A program made the translations under genes and the position numbers. Shown here piece after piece: positions 21,474 to 30,807 of a stretch of 64,000 nucleotides of DNA. Each line of letters begins with the position of its first letter. The stretch's first letter is position 1. Source of the stretch: Nocardia elegans NBRC 108235 (GTDB taxonomy: Bacteria; Actinomycetota; Actinomycetes; Mycobacteriales; Mycobacteriaceae); contig NZ_BDBF01000004.1 in assembly GCF_001612845.1 (NCBI RefSeq), positions 1 through 64,000 on the forward strand, written 5' to 3'. The notes under the pieces were generated by a model that saw only the letters and a list, made by a program, of their open reading frames with translations, was not told the origin of the DNA and did not search any database.

Positions 21474-23369
21474 ATGGATCAGTCGGCTGGCCAGGCCGTG
21501 ACCGCAACCGAGAACGATCCGCGGATCGCCGAGCCCGCACCCGGCGCCCTGCGGACCGAGCACCGCGCCCCCGACCGCCTGGTTCTGGCCCGCGGCATCT
21601 TCACCGGCCCGGCGCCCAAGATCAGCGACGAACTGTATGCGGTGGTCAAGGGCAAATCGCATCGCGAACGGCTGTCGCTGCGGCTGGAAAAGGGCGCGCA
21701 CGCCCACACCAACACCTATTTCGGCCGGTTCGCGGCCAGCTACTGGCAGCGCTGGACGACGGTGACCGAGGTCGAGGTCTCGATGCGGGTCGCGGTCGGC
21801 GACCGGGCCCGGATCCGGCTGGCCGCCTCCGATATCGCCGGGCACCGGCGCATCATCGACTCCGCGGATGTGGATTCCGACGGGACGGTCACCCTGCGGG
21901 CCCCGCTGGATCAGTACGTGGACGGCGGTGCGCTGTGGGTCGAATTCGATGCTGTCGGAGGCGAACTCGCGATCGGTGAGCTCACTTGGACCGCCGCCGC
22001 TCCGGATCGGGTCCGCCCGGTCGCGATCGCGATCTGCACCTTCAACCGGGCCGAGGACTGCGCGCACACGGTCGCCGCACTCGCCTCGGATCCGGAGGTG
22101 CTGGCCGCCATCGACGCGGTGTACGTGGTCGACCAGGGCACCGACCTGGTCTCGGACCGGGAGTTGTTCCAGCAGACGCAGCCGCTCTTCGGTGACAAAC
22201 TGCGCTACATCCGGCAGCCGAATCTCGGCGGTGCGGGCGGATTCACCCGCGGGTTGTACGAGGTGTCGGCGGCGAACGAGCACGCCGACGTCATCCTGAT
22301 GGACGACGACATCCTCTGCGAGCCCGAAACGGTGTTGCGGCTCAACGCCTTTGCCAATCTCACGGTGGAGCCGACGCTGGTCGGCGCGCAGATGCTGTTC
22401 CTGCTGAACCCCGACTATCTCAACGTCGGCGCCGAGGAGGTACACCTGAACGAGCTGCGGCACGGTCAGAAGGTGCCCAAGGCGTTGCGCAACACCAGCA
22501 TGCTCAAGCGCAATCAGGAGCGCCGCGTCGACGCCGGCTACAACGCCTGGTGGACCTGCCTGATCCCGGCCGAGGTGGTGGCCCGGATCGGACTGCCGCT
22601 GCCGATCTTCTTCCAGTGGGACGACGTCGAATACGGCGTCCGCGCCCGCGAGGCGGGATTCGTGACCGTGACGCTGCCGAATGCGGCGGTCTGGCACGCG
22701 GACTTCTACTGGAAGGATTTCGACGACTGGGCGCGCTACTTCAGCATGCGCAATTCGCTCATCGTCAGCTCCATGCACACCGATCTCGATCCGAAGGCGG
22801 TGACCCGCAAGCTGTTCCGTGAGATCGCGGAATACCTGGTGGGTATGCAGTACGGCCTCGCGCACACCACGCTGCAGGGCATCGAGGACTTCCTGCAGGG
22901 CCCGAAGATCCTGCGCGACGGCGGAATTCAGGCTTTGGCCACCGCTCGCACCAGCCGCGCCGACTACGGCGAGACCAAGAAGCACGCGGCCGCGACCGCA
23001 CCGGTCCGGCAGTCGGACATCCAGCTCCGCCGCGCCGGCGGTGAACCGAGCCGGCCGCTGCTGGTGCTGGTCAAGCGCGCGATCCAGCAGTGGACCGGGC
23101 GTACCCAGCACGGCGTCGTGGGCGTCACCCGCGAGGATGCGCACTGGTGGCACCTGGCGCTGTTCGACCACGTCGTGGTCACCGACGCCTCCCAGTCCGG
23201 CGTGCGAATCCGACAGCGCGACAAGGAGAAAGCTCGCGCCCTGCTGCTGCGCACCCTCCGAGTCCTGCGCCGGCTGCGCCGCGAACTCCCGGAGCTGAGC
23301 CGGCAGTACCGGGCGGCCGCGCCGGAACTGACCAGCCGCGAGAACTGGGAACGGCTGTACGGCATCTGA
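21474..23369 (+). CDS. glfT2: Galactofuranosyltransferase GlfT2
   Basis: Bifunctional UDP-galactofuranosyl transferase that elongates galactan with alternating beta-1,5 and beta-1,6 linkages on the cytoplasmic side. 631 aa, close to the 637 aa of Rv3808c. The N-terminal ~170 residues form the beta-sandwich. The GT-A core has AICTFNRAEDC, NLGGAGGFTRG, the metal-binding DDD at 277-279, the catalytic WDDVEYG at 382-388 and His408 in VWHAD. The helical C-terminal domain mediates the tetramer in the mycobacterial enzyme. Confidence 0.95.
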   Translation: MDQSAGQAVTATENDPRIAEPAPGALRTEHRAPDRLVLARGIFTGPAPKISDELYAVVKGKSHRERLSLRLEKGAHAHTNTYFGRFAASYWQRWTTVTEVEVSMRVAVGDRARIRLAASDIAGHRRIIDSADVDSDGTVTLRAPLDQYVDGGALWVEFDAVGGELAIGELTWTAAAPDRVRPVAIAICTFNRAEDCAHTVAALASDPEVLAAIDAVYVVDQGTDLVSDRELFQQTQPLFGDKLRYIRQPNLGGAGGFTRGLYEVSAANEHADVILMDDDILCEPETVLRLNAFANLTVEPTLVGAQMLFLLNPDYLNVGAEEVHLNELRHGQKVPKALRNTSMLKRNQERRVDAGYNAWWTCLIPAEVVARIGLPLPIFFQWDDVEYGVRAREAGFVTVTLPNAAVWHADFYWKDFDDWARYFSMRNSLIVSSMHTDLDPKAVTRKLFREIAEYLVGMQYGLAHTTLQGIEDFLQGPKILRDGGIQALATARTSRADYGETKKHAAATAPVRQSDIQLRRAGGEPSRPLLVLVKRAIQQWTGRTQHGVVGVTREDAHWWHLALFDHVVVTDASQSGVRIRQRDKEKARALLLRTLRVLRRLRRELPELSRQYRAAAPELTSRENWERLYGI

Positions 23370-23376
23370 TTCGCGT

Positions 23377-23403
23377 GCCCGCCCGGTAAGTCACCGGGCG
23401 GGC
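23377..23403 (+). terminator. glfT2 terminator
   Basis: GCCCGCCCGGT (23377-23387) pairs with ACCGGGCGGGC (23393-23403), loop of 5, immediately after the glfT2 stop and before a convergent gene. Confidence 0.75.
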
Positions 23404-23422
23404 CTCGGCGAATTCTCCGCGT

Positions 23423-23866
23423 TCAGCGGCCGAACGAGCCCGTCGGAGGCGGCGGTGGATTGTTGTCGACCACTGCGCCGAGATATCGGTACGAGGTCGG
23501 GTAGGTCGGCTCCGGAGGGTCCGGGACGAACCGCATCGGCGGCTGGTTCCAGGTGCCGTCGGGTTGCACTTCGGGCGGCGGGGTCTCCCAGTGGCCCGGG
23601 CCGCTCACCAGCGGGCATCCGTCGTTGATGCGGGCGTCACCGTGCGGCGTCACCCACGCCGTGCCCCGGGCGGTGCCACCCATACCCGAGCACACCACCT
23701 CGGCATCCACCCGGTAGGTGTCGTCGTTGTCGTTGTGACAGCCGGCCCGGTCGCAGAACACACCGGGTGAGACCTCGACGGCCGATGCTCCGGCCGCGCC
23801 CCCGATCAGCGTGCTCGCGGCGACGGCCGATACGACCGCGACGCCGAAAATCCAGCGGTACCCCAT
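23423..23866 (-). CDS. Small secreted cysteine-containing protein, unknown function
   Basis: 147 aa with a signal peptide (WIFGVAVVSAVAASTLIGGAAGASA). The mature protein has four cysteines (FCDRAGCHN, VCSGMGG, GCPLV) likely forming two disulfides, and a proline-rich tail (DNNPPPPPTG). I do not recognise a family. Monocistronic; convergent with glfT2. Confidence 0.65.
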   Translation of the reverse strand: MGYRWIFGVAVVSAVAASTLIGGAAGASAVEVSPGVFCDRAGCHNDNDDTYRVDAEVVCSGMGGTARGTAWVTPHGDARINDGCPLVSGPGHWETPPPEVQPDGTWNQPPMRFVPDPPEPTYPTSYRYLGAVVDNNPPPPPTGSFGR

Positions 23867-24038
23867 CGCGAATCAACTCCCCTCGATATCGCTGCCGGGA
23901 ACTCTACCCCGCACGGCCGAAAACCGTTGTGGCATCTTCGCGCTCCTGTCGACAGCCCGACCCGAGGACCAACCTATCGGCGCAGGATCGGGCTGTCGGT
24001 AGTGGCAACACCACTGTGTTCGCGGAGTGCGGACCGGC

Positions 24039-24887
24039 TTACAGGAACAGGTCCGTGGTCAGCGGCCCGTCACCGGGGACTACGCGGTACTTGTCCAGAT
24101 CGGTGATGCCGTGCGCGTTCAGCACTTCGTCGTCGATGAAGAAGTTGCCGGTGGTGTCCTTGGCGGGAGAGGTGAGGACCAGGTACGCGGCGTCGGCGTA
24201 GATGTCGGGGGTGCGGGAGGTCTGGACCATTTCCTCACCGCCGAGCAGGTTGCGGACCGCGGCGGTGGCGATCGTCGTGCGCGGCCACAGCGAGTTCACG
24301 CCGATGCCGTACTTGCGCAGTTCCTCGGCCAAACCCAAAGTGGTGAGCGACATTCCGTACTTGGCGATGGTGTAGCCCAGCGAGCTGCCCGCCCATTTCG
24401 GGTCGAGGTTCAGCGGCGGCGACAGGGTGAGGATGTGCGGGTTGCGCCCGGCCTCGGCCGATTCCTTCAGTGCCGGGATGCTGGTCTTGGACAGCAGGAA
24501 ACTGCCGCGGCAGTTGATGTCCTGCATCAGGTCGTACTTCTTCATCGACAGCGTCTCGGTCGGTGACAGATCGATCGCCGAGGCGTTGTTGACGACGATA
24601 TCGATACCGCCGAACCGCTCCACGGTCTGCCGCACGGCTTCGGCGACGCCCTCGTCGTCGCGCACATCACCGACGAATTTGTGCACCCGCCCGCCCGCGG
24701 CCTCGAGCTCCTCGGCGGCGGTGTGGATCGTGCCCGGAAGTTTCGGATGCGGCTGATCGGTCTTGGCGATCAGCGTGATGTTCGCACCGTCGGCGGCGGC
24801 CCGCTTGGCGATCTCCAGGCCGATACCGCGGCTGCCGCCCGACATGATCATGGTGCGGCCGGCCAGTGGCTTACCAGCTTCGGTCAT
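24039..24887 (-). CDS. Short-chain dehydrogenase, HSDL2-like
   Basis: 282-aa NAD(P)-dependent oxidoreductase. The cofactor motif SGGSRGIGLEIAKR is at residues ~14-27; NNASAIDL and YTIAKYGMS supply the NNAS motif and the Tyr-x3-Lys pair. The insert DQPHPKLPGTIHTAAEEL is characteristic of HSDL2-like SDRs, which are linked to acyl or fatty-acid metabolism. The ATG at 24887 has GGGAGCAGG upstream; an ATG 96 bases earlier is rejected. Confidence 0.85.
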   Translation of the reverse strand: MTEAGKPLAGRTMIMSGGSRGIGLEIAKRAAADGANITLIAKTDQPHPKLPGTIHTAAEELEAAGGRVHKFVGDVRDDEGVAEAVRQTVERFGGIDIVVNNASAIDLSPTETLSMKKYDLMQDINCRGSFLLSKTSIPALKESAEAGRNPHILTLSPPLNLDPKWAGSSLGYTIAKYGMSLTTLGLAEELRKYGIGVNSLWPRTTIATAAVRNLLGGEEMVQTSRTPDIYADAAYLVLTSPAKDTTGNFFIDDEVLNAHGITDLDKYRVVPGDGPLTTDLFL

Positions 24888-25016
24888 ATCCCTGCTCCCA
24901 TCTGTGCGATCACCCCGGGCTCCATGATCGGCGATGCCGTGGAGGCCGGGGTGCTGAACTACCCGATTCGCACAGTAGGGCACCGAGTGATGCTATGCAA
25001 CCAGTTGCATAGCAGG

Positions 25017-26105
25017 TCAGCGCCGATGGCGACGAGGATCACGTTCCTTGTACATTCGCCGCTGCGATTTGCTGATGTCGCGCCACACCCGCTCCCGTTC
25101 GGCCCGCAACCGCGCATCGCTGCGGGCGGCGAGCCGCTCGTTCTCGCGCTGCAATTTGCGATAGCTGTCCAGTCGTCGCTGCGGCAGGTCGCCGCTCCGG
25201 ATGGCCGCGAGGATCGCGCATCCGGGTTCGGTGCGGTGGTCGCAGTCGGAGAATCGGCACTGCGCTGCCAGCGATTCGATATCGGTGAAGGTCCGGGCCA
25301 GACCCTGTTCGGCATCCCACAGACCGATCGCCCGGAGCCCCGGCGTGTCGATCAGAGTTCCGCCGCCGGGAATTGGCCGCAACTCGCGATGCACCGTGGT
25401 GTGCCGCCCGCGCTTGTCCGAGGCGCGAACCCCGTCCGTCGCGAAGACTTCCTCGCCCAGCAGCGCATTCGCCAGGGTCGACTTACCGGCGCCGGACGAT
25501 CCGATCAGCGCGACCGTTCCGGCCGCCACCGCGCGCAGCCCATCCATACCGGCGTCGGTCGTTGCCGAGACGGCCAGCACCGCCGCACCCGGCCCGGCGG
25601 CACGCACCTCGGACAGCGAAATATCCGGCGCCAGATCGCATTTCGTCAGCACCACCAGCGGCTGCGCACCGGACTCCCAGACCAGGGCCAGCATCCGCTC
25701 GATGCGACCCAGGTCGATCTCGCCGTCGGCGGCGACACAGATCGCGACGGTATCCACATTGGTGGCCAGCACCTGCGCGTCGGAACGTCCGGATACCGTC
25801 GCGCGCTGCAGAATCGTGCGGCGCGGCAACAACTTTCGTACCGTGAACGGCGGGCCGCCGGACGTGTCGGCCGGTGCGATGGCGACCCAGTCACCGGTAC
25901 ACAGGCCGTTGATGTTGGTATCCGCCCGCGGACAGGAAGCGCGGGCGAGCCCATCGGGCGTCGCGACATCGCATTCACTGCGATCCATCCGGATCACGCG
26001 GGCCGGGACCCAGCCGGTATCGAGCAGTCCTGTGTACGCGGCGGAGAGGTCGGCGGTCCAGCCGTAAGGAATGAGACGGTCGTAATCGACCATGAGGGGA
26101 GACAT
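25017..26105 (-). CDS. rsgA: Ribosome small-subunit-dependent GTPase A
   Basis: Circularly permuted GTPase for late 30S maturation. 362 aa. The order of motifs shows the permutation: G4 TKCDL, then P-loop GSSGAGKST, then G3 DTPGLR. The N-terminal OB-like domain and the C-terminal zinc knuckle (CRFSDCDHRTEPGC) are present. ATG at 26105; an ATG four codons downstream (MVDYDRL) is possible. A stable hairpin lies 11 bases upstream. Confidence 0.93.
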   Translation of the reverse strand: MSPLMVDYDRLIPYGWTADLSAAYTGLLDTGWVPARVIRMDRSECDVATPDGLARASCPRADTNINGLCTGDWVAIAPADTSGGPPFTVRKLLPRRTILQRATVSGRSDAQVLATNVDTVAICVAADGEIDLGRIERMLALVWESGAQPLVVLTKCDLAPDISLSEVRAAGPGAAVLAVSATTDAGMDGLRAVAAGTVALIGSSGAGKSTLANALLGEEVFATDGVRASDKRGRHTTVHRELRPIPGGGTLIDTPGLRAIGLWDAEQGLARTFTDIESLAAQCRFSDCDHRTEPGCAILAAIRSGDLPQRRLDSYRKLQRENERLAARSDARLRAERERVWRDISKSQRRMYKERDPRRHRR

Positions 26106-26115
26106 CCTTCGTCGG

Positions 26116-26142
26116 GCACCGAGCCCGCGAAGGGCTCAGTGC
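26116..26142 (-). promoter_or_regulatory. Hairpin in the rsgA leader
   Basis: GCAC-C-GAGCCC (26116-26126) pairs with GGGCTC-A-GTGC (26132-26142), one mismatch, loop of five bases. In the transcript it ends 11 bases before the rsgA start, close enough to affect ribosome access; it lacks a T-run. Confidence 0.4.
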
Positions 26143-26333
26143 ATGGGGAGAAGAGTGGAAATACGTGCGGCGGAGCGCTTCTCGGTCTGATACCGGGCTC
26201 CGGCCGCGACAATCCGACTGTCGACGTTCACGTATTCCACCTCCTCGACCCTCTCGTGTCTCGCTACTCGGTTCGGTCGCGTGCGCAACCGGATGGATAA
26301 ACGATGACAGCCCGCCGCGCGGGCCGCAACGTA

Positions 26334-26373
26334 TTTTCCGGGCCTACGTCTTCTTTTCCGGGCCTACGTCTTC
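26334..26373. repeat. 20-bp perfect tandem duplication
   Basis: TTTTCCGGGCCTACGTCTTC occurs twice head-to-tail (26334-26353, 26354-26373) between rsgA and the stop of the gene at 26387. Confidence 0.9.
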
Positions 26374-26386
26374 GCGGGCTGCGCGA

Positions 26387-27175
26387 TCAGAGCGAGCAGG
26401 CGATCAGCAACTGCAGCAGGATTAACACCCCGACCACGCCGAGGCTGATGTAGGACACGATCGCACCCGGCGCGGCCTGCGGCACCGGCCCGATCGCGCC
26501 GTTGATGAAGGCGATAGCGGGCGATTTGTAATACACGTGGGTGCTGTGGCCCTCGGCGACCGGCACGGTCGTCTCGGCCGGTCCCATATCCCACAGCCAC
26601 TTGGTCGCCACTCGGACGTGGTGCTGCCCGGGACCGACCGGAATGTGGGTTTGTCCCCACTTCGCCATCGGCACCTCCATGCCGTTGACGATGATCTTCG
26701 GGCCGGTCAGCGCGAGCAGGAATCCCAGCGGGAAGTACGAGGCGTCGACGACGATGCCCTGCGGTCCGGGCTGCGGCTGGAACTGCACCGCCGGGCCGTA
26801 GGGCCCGTATTGGCCTTGCGGCGCAACGGGATTGGGTGCACCGTAGGGCGCCGGCCCGCCGTTGAACTGCTGCTGACCGGGATACGGTTGCGCCCCGTAC
26901 GGATTCGCCGGCGGCTGGCCGTAGGGCTGCGGCGGAGCCGGGGGAGCGCCCCACCCCGGCGCCTGATGCGGCTGGGACACGTTGTGCGGCTGGGGAATAT
27001 GTGGCTGCGAGCCCGCGTGCGGCTGCGGATATCCCGGTGCGGCAACGGCTCCGCTACCGCCGTGCGGCGGCGGCGCGCTATAGGGACCGTTCGGCTGCGG
27101 CGGGGGATACGGCTGTGCACCGTTCGGTTGGAATGGTTGCCCATAGGGTGGCTGCCCACCGTAGGGGTTGCTCAC
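26387..27175 (-). CDS. Pro/Gln/Tyr-rich protein with C-terminal membrane helix
   Basis: 262 aa. Residues 1-130 are a low-complexity tract of NPYGGQPPYGQP- and YGPYGP-type repeats. Residues ~140-225 form a folded domain with FPLGFLLALTGPKIIVNG, TKWLWDMG and HVYYKSPAIAFINGAIG. The last ~25 residues are hydrophobic (SYISLGVVGVLILLQLLIA). Likely a tail-anchored or C-terminally anchored envelope protein with its tract in the cytoplasm. Function unknown. Confidence 0.7.
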   Translation of the reverse strand: MSNPYGGQPPYGQPFQPNGAQPYPPPQPNGPYSAPPPHGGSGAVAAPGYPQPHAGSQPHIPQPHNVSQPHQAPGWGAPPAPPQPYGQPPANPYGAQPYPGQQQFNGGPAPYGAPNPVAPQGQYGPYGPAVQFQPQPGPQGIVVDASYFPLGFLLALTGPKIIVNGMEVPMAKWGQTHIPVGPGQHHVRVATKWLWDMGPAETTVPVAEGHSTHVYYKSPAIAFINGAIGPVPQAAPGAIVSYISLGVVGVLILLQLLIACSL

Positions 27176-27207
27176 AGCCGTTACCTCCTCATGCGAAAAG
27201 CACTGAT

Positions 27208-28206
27208 CTAACCGGGTTTATGGAACTGCTCGCGTCGCCCCAGACGCCGCAGTCGCAACCATTCTCGCAGACCGGCCGGATCTTTTTGCTGTACGAGGAA
27301 GAACCAGGAGAACCGCGCCCATTCCTGGGGTAGCAGTTTCCGCATCCCGGGCTGTGCCATCAGATAGCCACGGTTGCGGTAGGTGAAATAGCGTTTGACC
27401 GGATCGTCCGGATATTGGGTGTGCATGCGGCCGCCGAGAATCGGCTTGAATTCCGCCGACCCGTTCGGGTGCAGATACGCCGTCTGCAAACAGGTTCCGA
27501 ACGGCAGGCCCGAGCGCACCAGCCGCCGGTGCACCTCCACCTCGTCGCCGCGCACGAACAGCCGCAGATCCGGCACACCGATCACCTCGAGCGCCTCGGC
27601 GGAGATCAGGGCGCCGTTGAACAGCGACGCTATACCGGGCAGGAAGTCCTCGTCACCGAGTTCGGACCGCAGCCGCCGCCACACCACGCCGCGGCGCAGC
27701 GGAAATGCCAGCCGATCCGGATCATCGATATCGGCCACCACCGGCGAGACCTCCGAAAGGCCGTGGCGCTCGGCGCAATCGAGCAACTTCTCGAGCACGT
27801 CCGGACCCTCGGGGCGGCCGTCGTCGTCGGCCAGCCACACCCAGTCCGCGCCCATGGTCAGCGCGTGCAGCATGCCGAGGGCGAAGCCCCCCGCACCACC
27901 CAGGTTGTGTTCGGAACCCAGATAGGTGGATTCGATCGGCTGTTCTTCCACCAGCTCGCCGACCTCGGGCTCGTTGCCGTTGTCGATGACGATCAAATGG
28001 TCGATCGGGCGGGTCTGCGCGGCGAGCACCTTCAGCGATTCGCTCAGCAGTTCCCGGCGTTTGTGGGTCACGACCACCGCGATGATCCGGGCCACTCCGC
28101 TGTCCGCGGACGAGGCCGCCTGATCACTCATGTCCATATCCTTGTTCTCTGGGACATGCCCCCTCCGCGCTCGACCGCCCATGTCCGGGTCTGCGGCGGT
28201 GGTCAT
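27208..28206 (-). CDS. glfT1: Galactofuranosyltransferase GlfT1
   Basis: Transfers the first galactofuranose residues onto the rhamnosyl linker, priming galactan for GlfT2. 332 aa, against 304 for Rv3782; the extra ~28 N-terminal residues depend on the ATG at 28206, which overlaps the wzt stop (ATGA); ATGs near 28137 and 28131 are alternatives. GT-A motifs: VVVTHKRREL, NLGGAGGFALGM, the DDD-type WLADDDGRP, and RGDEVEVHRR. Operon wzm-wzt-glfT1, as Rv3781-Rv3783. Confidence 0.92.
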   Translation of the reverse strand: MTTAADPDMGGRARRGHVPENKDMDMSDQAASSADSGVARIIAVVVTHKRRELLSESLKVLAAQTRPIDHLIVIDNGNEPEVGELVEEQPIESTYLGSEHNLGGAGGFALGMLHALTMGADWVWLADDDGRPEGPDVLEKLLDCAERHGLSEVSPVVADIDDPDRLAFPLRRGVVWRRLRSELGDEDFLPGIASLFNGALISAEALEVIGVPDLRLFVRGDEVEVHRRLVRSGLPFGTCLQTAYLHPNGSAEFKPILGGRMHTQYPDDPVKRYFTYRNRGYLMAQPGMRKLLPQEWARFSWFFLVQQKDPAGLREWLRLRRLGRREQFHKPG

Positions 28207-29009
28207 GCGGGATTGCGTTCGAGTTCGAGCTCACGCAGGATCTGCTTCACGTGATCGCCCGCCTCGGGGCCCTCGTACGCGCGCACCACATCCTCGATAT
28301 CACCCTGCATGCGCAGCGTGCCGTGGTCGATCCACATTGCGGTATCGCACAATTGGGCCAGGAATTCGTTGGAATGACTGCAGAACACCAGGATTCCGGA
28401 GCGCGCCACCAGATCGCGCAGCCGGTTGCGGGCCTTCTTCATGAATTCCGCGTCGACCGCGCCGATACCCTCGTCCAGCAGCAGGATCTCCGGATCGATC
28501 GAGGTCACCACGCCCATCGCCAGCCGCACCCGCATACCGGTGGAATAGGTGCGCAGCGGCATGTTCAGGTATTCACCGAGTTCGGTGAAGTCGGCGATCT
28601 CGTCGACCTTGGCGAGCATCTGCTTGCGGGTCTGACCGAGGAACAGCCCGCGGATGATGATGTTCTCGTAGCCGGAGATCTCCGGATCCATACCGACGCC
28701 GAGGTCGAACACCGGCGCCACCCGGCCACGCACGCGCGCGCTGCCGCGGGTGGGCTCGTAGATGCCCGAGAGCAGCCGCAGCAGTGTCGACTTCCCGGCG
28801 CCGTTGTGGCCCACCAGGCCGACCCGGTCACCCTCCTTCAGCGACAGCGTGATGTCGCGCAGGGCCTCGACCACGACCACATCGGACTGATTGCGGCCGA
28901 TGGATCCGCCGGCCTTGCCCAGGAACGCCTTCTTCAGCGACCGTGACTTCGCGTCGAAGATGGGAAACTCCACCCACGCCTGGTGGGTTTCGATGCTTAC
29001 TCCGGTCAT
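28203..29009 (-). CDS. wzt: Galactan export ABC transporter, ATPase subunit
   Basis: 268-aa nucleotide-binding subunit of the lipid-linked galactan exporter. Walker A GHNGAGKST at ~67-75, the ABC signature TYSTGMRVRLAMG, and Walker B EILLLDEGIGAVD. It lacks the long C-terminal carbohydrate-binding domain of O-antigen Wzt proteins, as does Rv3781. The ATG at 29009 lies 8 bp after the wzm stop with GAGGACG as ribosome site; the open frame upstream only shadows wzm. Confidence 0.92.
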   Translation of the reverse strand: MTGVSIETHQAWVEFPIFDAKSRSLKKAFLGKAGGSIGRNQSDVVVVEALRDITLSLKEGDRVGLVGHNGAGKSTLLRLLSGIYEPTRGSARVRGRVAPVFDLGVGMDPEISGYENIIIRGLFLGQTRKQMLAKVDEIADFTELGEYLNMPLRTYSTGMRVRLAMGVVTSIDPEILLLDEGIGAVDAEFMKKARNRLRDLVARSGILVFCSHSNEFLAQLCDTAMWIDHGTLRMQGDIEDVVRAYEGPEAGDHVKQILRELELERNPA

Positions 29010-29017
29010 AACGTCCT

Positions 29018-29908
29018 CTACACCCAGTACGGCACGCGGGAACGGTATTGCTTCAACGCCAGGATCGCCACCGCCCAGCCGACCGCGGTGATCACACCGA
29101 CGACCAGCCACGACCGCACCTGCACCGGATCGCCGAGCAGGGGTGCGCGCACGATCTCGAGATAGTGGTAGGTCGGCACCAGCTCGACCAGCTTGGCCCG
29201 CTCGCTCACCGCCCCGCCCTGGTCGTGCAGCGACTTCGTGGTCCACATGACCGGAGTCAGCACGAACAGCATCAGAGTCATGCTGCCCAAAATCGGGGCG
29301 ATGTCGCGGTAGCGGGTGGAGAAGATGCCGAAGACGATCGACACCCACGCCGAATTCAGGAACACCAGCGCGATCGCCGGAATCGCCAGCAGCACGGACC
29401 AGTCCAGATGTTCCCAGACGCCGAAGGCCACCAGCATGACCAGATAGATCACGATGTTGTGGGCGAAGAACAGGAACTGCCGCCACACCAGCCGATAAAC
29501 GTGCACGCTCAGCGCCGAGGGCAGCTGTTTGATCAGCCCCTCGTTGGCGATGAACACGTCCGAGCCCTCGAGGATGCTGGCGTTGATCACGTTCCAGATG
29601 ATCAGGCCGACTGTGACGTACGGCAGATACGTCCACAGGTCCTGATTCAGGATCGCCGCGTAGAGGACACCCATCGCGGCCGCCTGCACGCCGGTGGCGA
29701 TGGTGATCCAGAACGGGCCGATCACCGATCGCCGGTATCGCTGCTTGATGTCCTGCCAACCCAGCTGTAGCCACAGCTCACGCTGAGTGAACCCCTCGCG
29801 GAGGTCTTTGAAGGCCCGCGGGAATGTTTGCGCATCCGACATCAGGGGCACCGTGGCGTCGGCCGGGCGTTCGGCTGTGGCCGAATCGGCAGGGGCAGCT
29901 GCTGGCAC
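29018..29908 (-). CDS. wzm: Galactan export ABC transporter, permease subunit
   Basis: 296-aa permease of the ABC-2 type with six hydrophobic segments. The region YRRSVIGPFWITIATGVQA and NEGLIKQLP are strongly conserved in Wzm-like proteins. With Wzt it would flip undecaprenyl-linked galactan across the membrane. GTG at 29908 taken as start; ATG at 29842 (MSDAQTF) gives 274 aa, also plausible as Rv3783 is 280 aa. Confidence 0.92.
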   Translation of the reverse strand: MPAAAPADSATAERPADATVPLMSDAQTFPRAFKDLREGFTQRELWLQLGWQDIKQRYRRSVIGPFWITIATGVQAAAMGVLYAAILNQDLWTYLPYVTVGLIIWNVINASILEGSDVFIANEGLIKQLPSALSVHVYRLVWRQFLFFAHNIVIYLVMLVAFGVWEHLDWSVLLAIPAIALVFLNSAWVSIVFGIFSTRYRDIAPILGSMTLMLFVLTPVMWTTKSLHDQGGAVSERAKLVELVPTYHYLEIVRAPLLGDPVQVRSWLVVGVITAVGWAVAILALKQYRSRVPYWV

Positions 29909-29978
29909 AGTGCACGACTGTAGCGCAGAGCCGATCCCCGCCGGTGGGGGCTCGAGGGTATCCGATGATCAGCGGTGT

Positions 29979-30581
29979 TCAGAGGTACTGACCGCCTCCG
30001 GTGACCGATCCACCCTGTCCGCCTTCGCGCGGGATGTGCGCGCCCGGCGGCAGAGCGTGACGCATCTGCTCGAGCTGTGCGCGGGCCGCCATCTGCTGGG
30101 CGAACAGCGCGGTCTGAATACCGTGGAACAGACCCTCCAGCCAGCCGACCAGCTGGGCCTGGGCGATCCGCAGTTCCGCATCGGACGGCACGGACTCCTC
30201 GCTGAACGGCAGCGCGAGCCGCTCGAGTTCGTCGCGCAGCTCGGGGGAGAGACCCTGCTCGAGCTCGTGCACCGAGGTCTTGTGGATCTCTTTGAGCCGG
30301 TTGCGGCTGGCATCGTCCAGCGGAGCCGCGCGTACCTCCTCGAGCAGCTGCTTGATCATGGTGCCGATCCGCATCACCTTCGCGGGCTGCTCGACCATAT
30401 CGGCGAGCGACTCTTCGCCGCCGGTCTGTGCGCCCTCGGCGGCGGTCTCGCCCTCGCCGACCACCTGCCCGGCGAACGGCGCCTCACCCTGGGCGCCCGC
30501 CGGAATGACCAGCGGCCGCCCCTCGGGTCCGATCACCACGATGGAATCCGGTGCTCCGTCCGATTGCGTCATGGGATCCAT
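29979..30581 (-). CDS. bpa: Bacterial proteasome activator Bpa
   Basis: ATP-independent activator that docks on the 20S proteasome. 200 aa, against 178 for Rv3780. The C-terminus is GGGQYL, the GQYL motif that inserts into alpha-ring pockets. The central part (about 85-175) is a helical bundle rich in Leu/Glu (RIGTMIKQLLEEV ... LVGWLEGLFHGIQ), matching the ring-forming core. Position next to wzm matches M. tuberculosis. ATG at 30581 or 30572. Confidence 0.92.
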   Translation of the reverse strand: MDPMTQSDGAPDSIVVIGPEGRPLVIPAGAQGEAPFAGQVVGEGETAAEGAQTGGEESLADMVEQPAKVMRIGTMIKQLLEEVRAAPLDDASRNRLKEIHKTSVHELEQGLSPELRDELERLALPFSEESVPSDAELRIAQAQLVGWLEGLFHGIQTALFAQQMAARAQLEQMRHALPPGAHIPREGGQGGSVTGGGQYL

Positions 30582-30807
30582 GATGTCTGGTTCCCGCGCG
30601 GAGCGCTAAGTGAACGACGCATCGCCCGGTGGGGGCCCGGTGCCGGAACGGGGTATGCGGTCCGATTTCGGGCGGAAGTATTCTGTTGCGGTTCTGTCCG
30701 CCTCGTGTGTGGTTCGGTTTGTGAAAGTCGGTTGCCATGTCGCGTGATATCGCATTGGGTCGGCGCACGGTTCCGCCGACTTGCCCGCTGCCCTTAGAGT
30801 GGCCAGC

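Noticed and set aside
26334..26373. Tandem 20-bp repeat as a regulatory array
   Set aside because: Only two copies, past a gene end, and most simply a local duplication.
28203..29774. 523-aa frame for wzt
   Set aside because: The upstream half is out-of-frame reading of wzm; the ATG at 29009 has a ribosome site and yields a normal Wzt.
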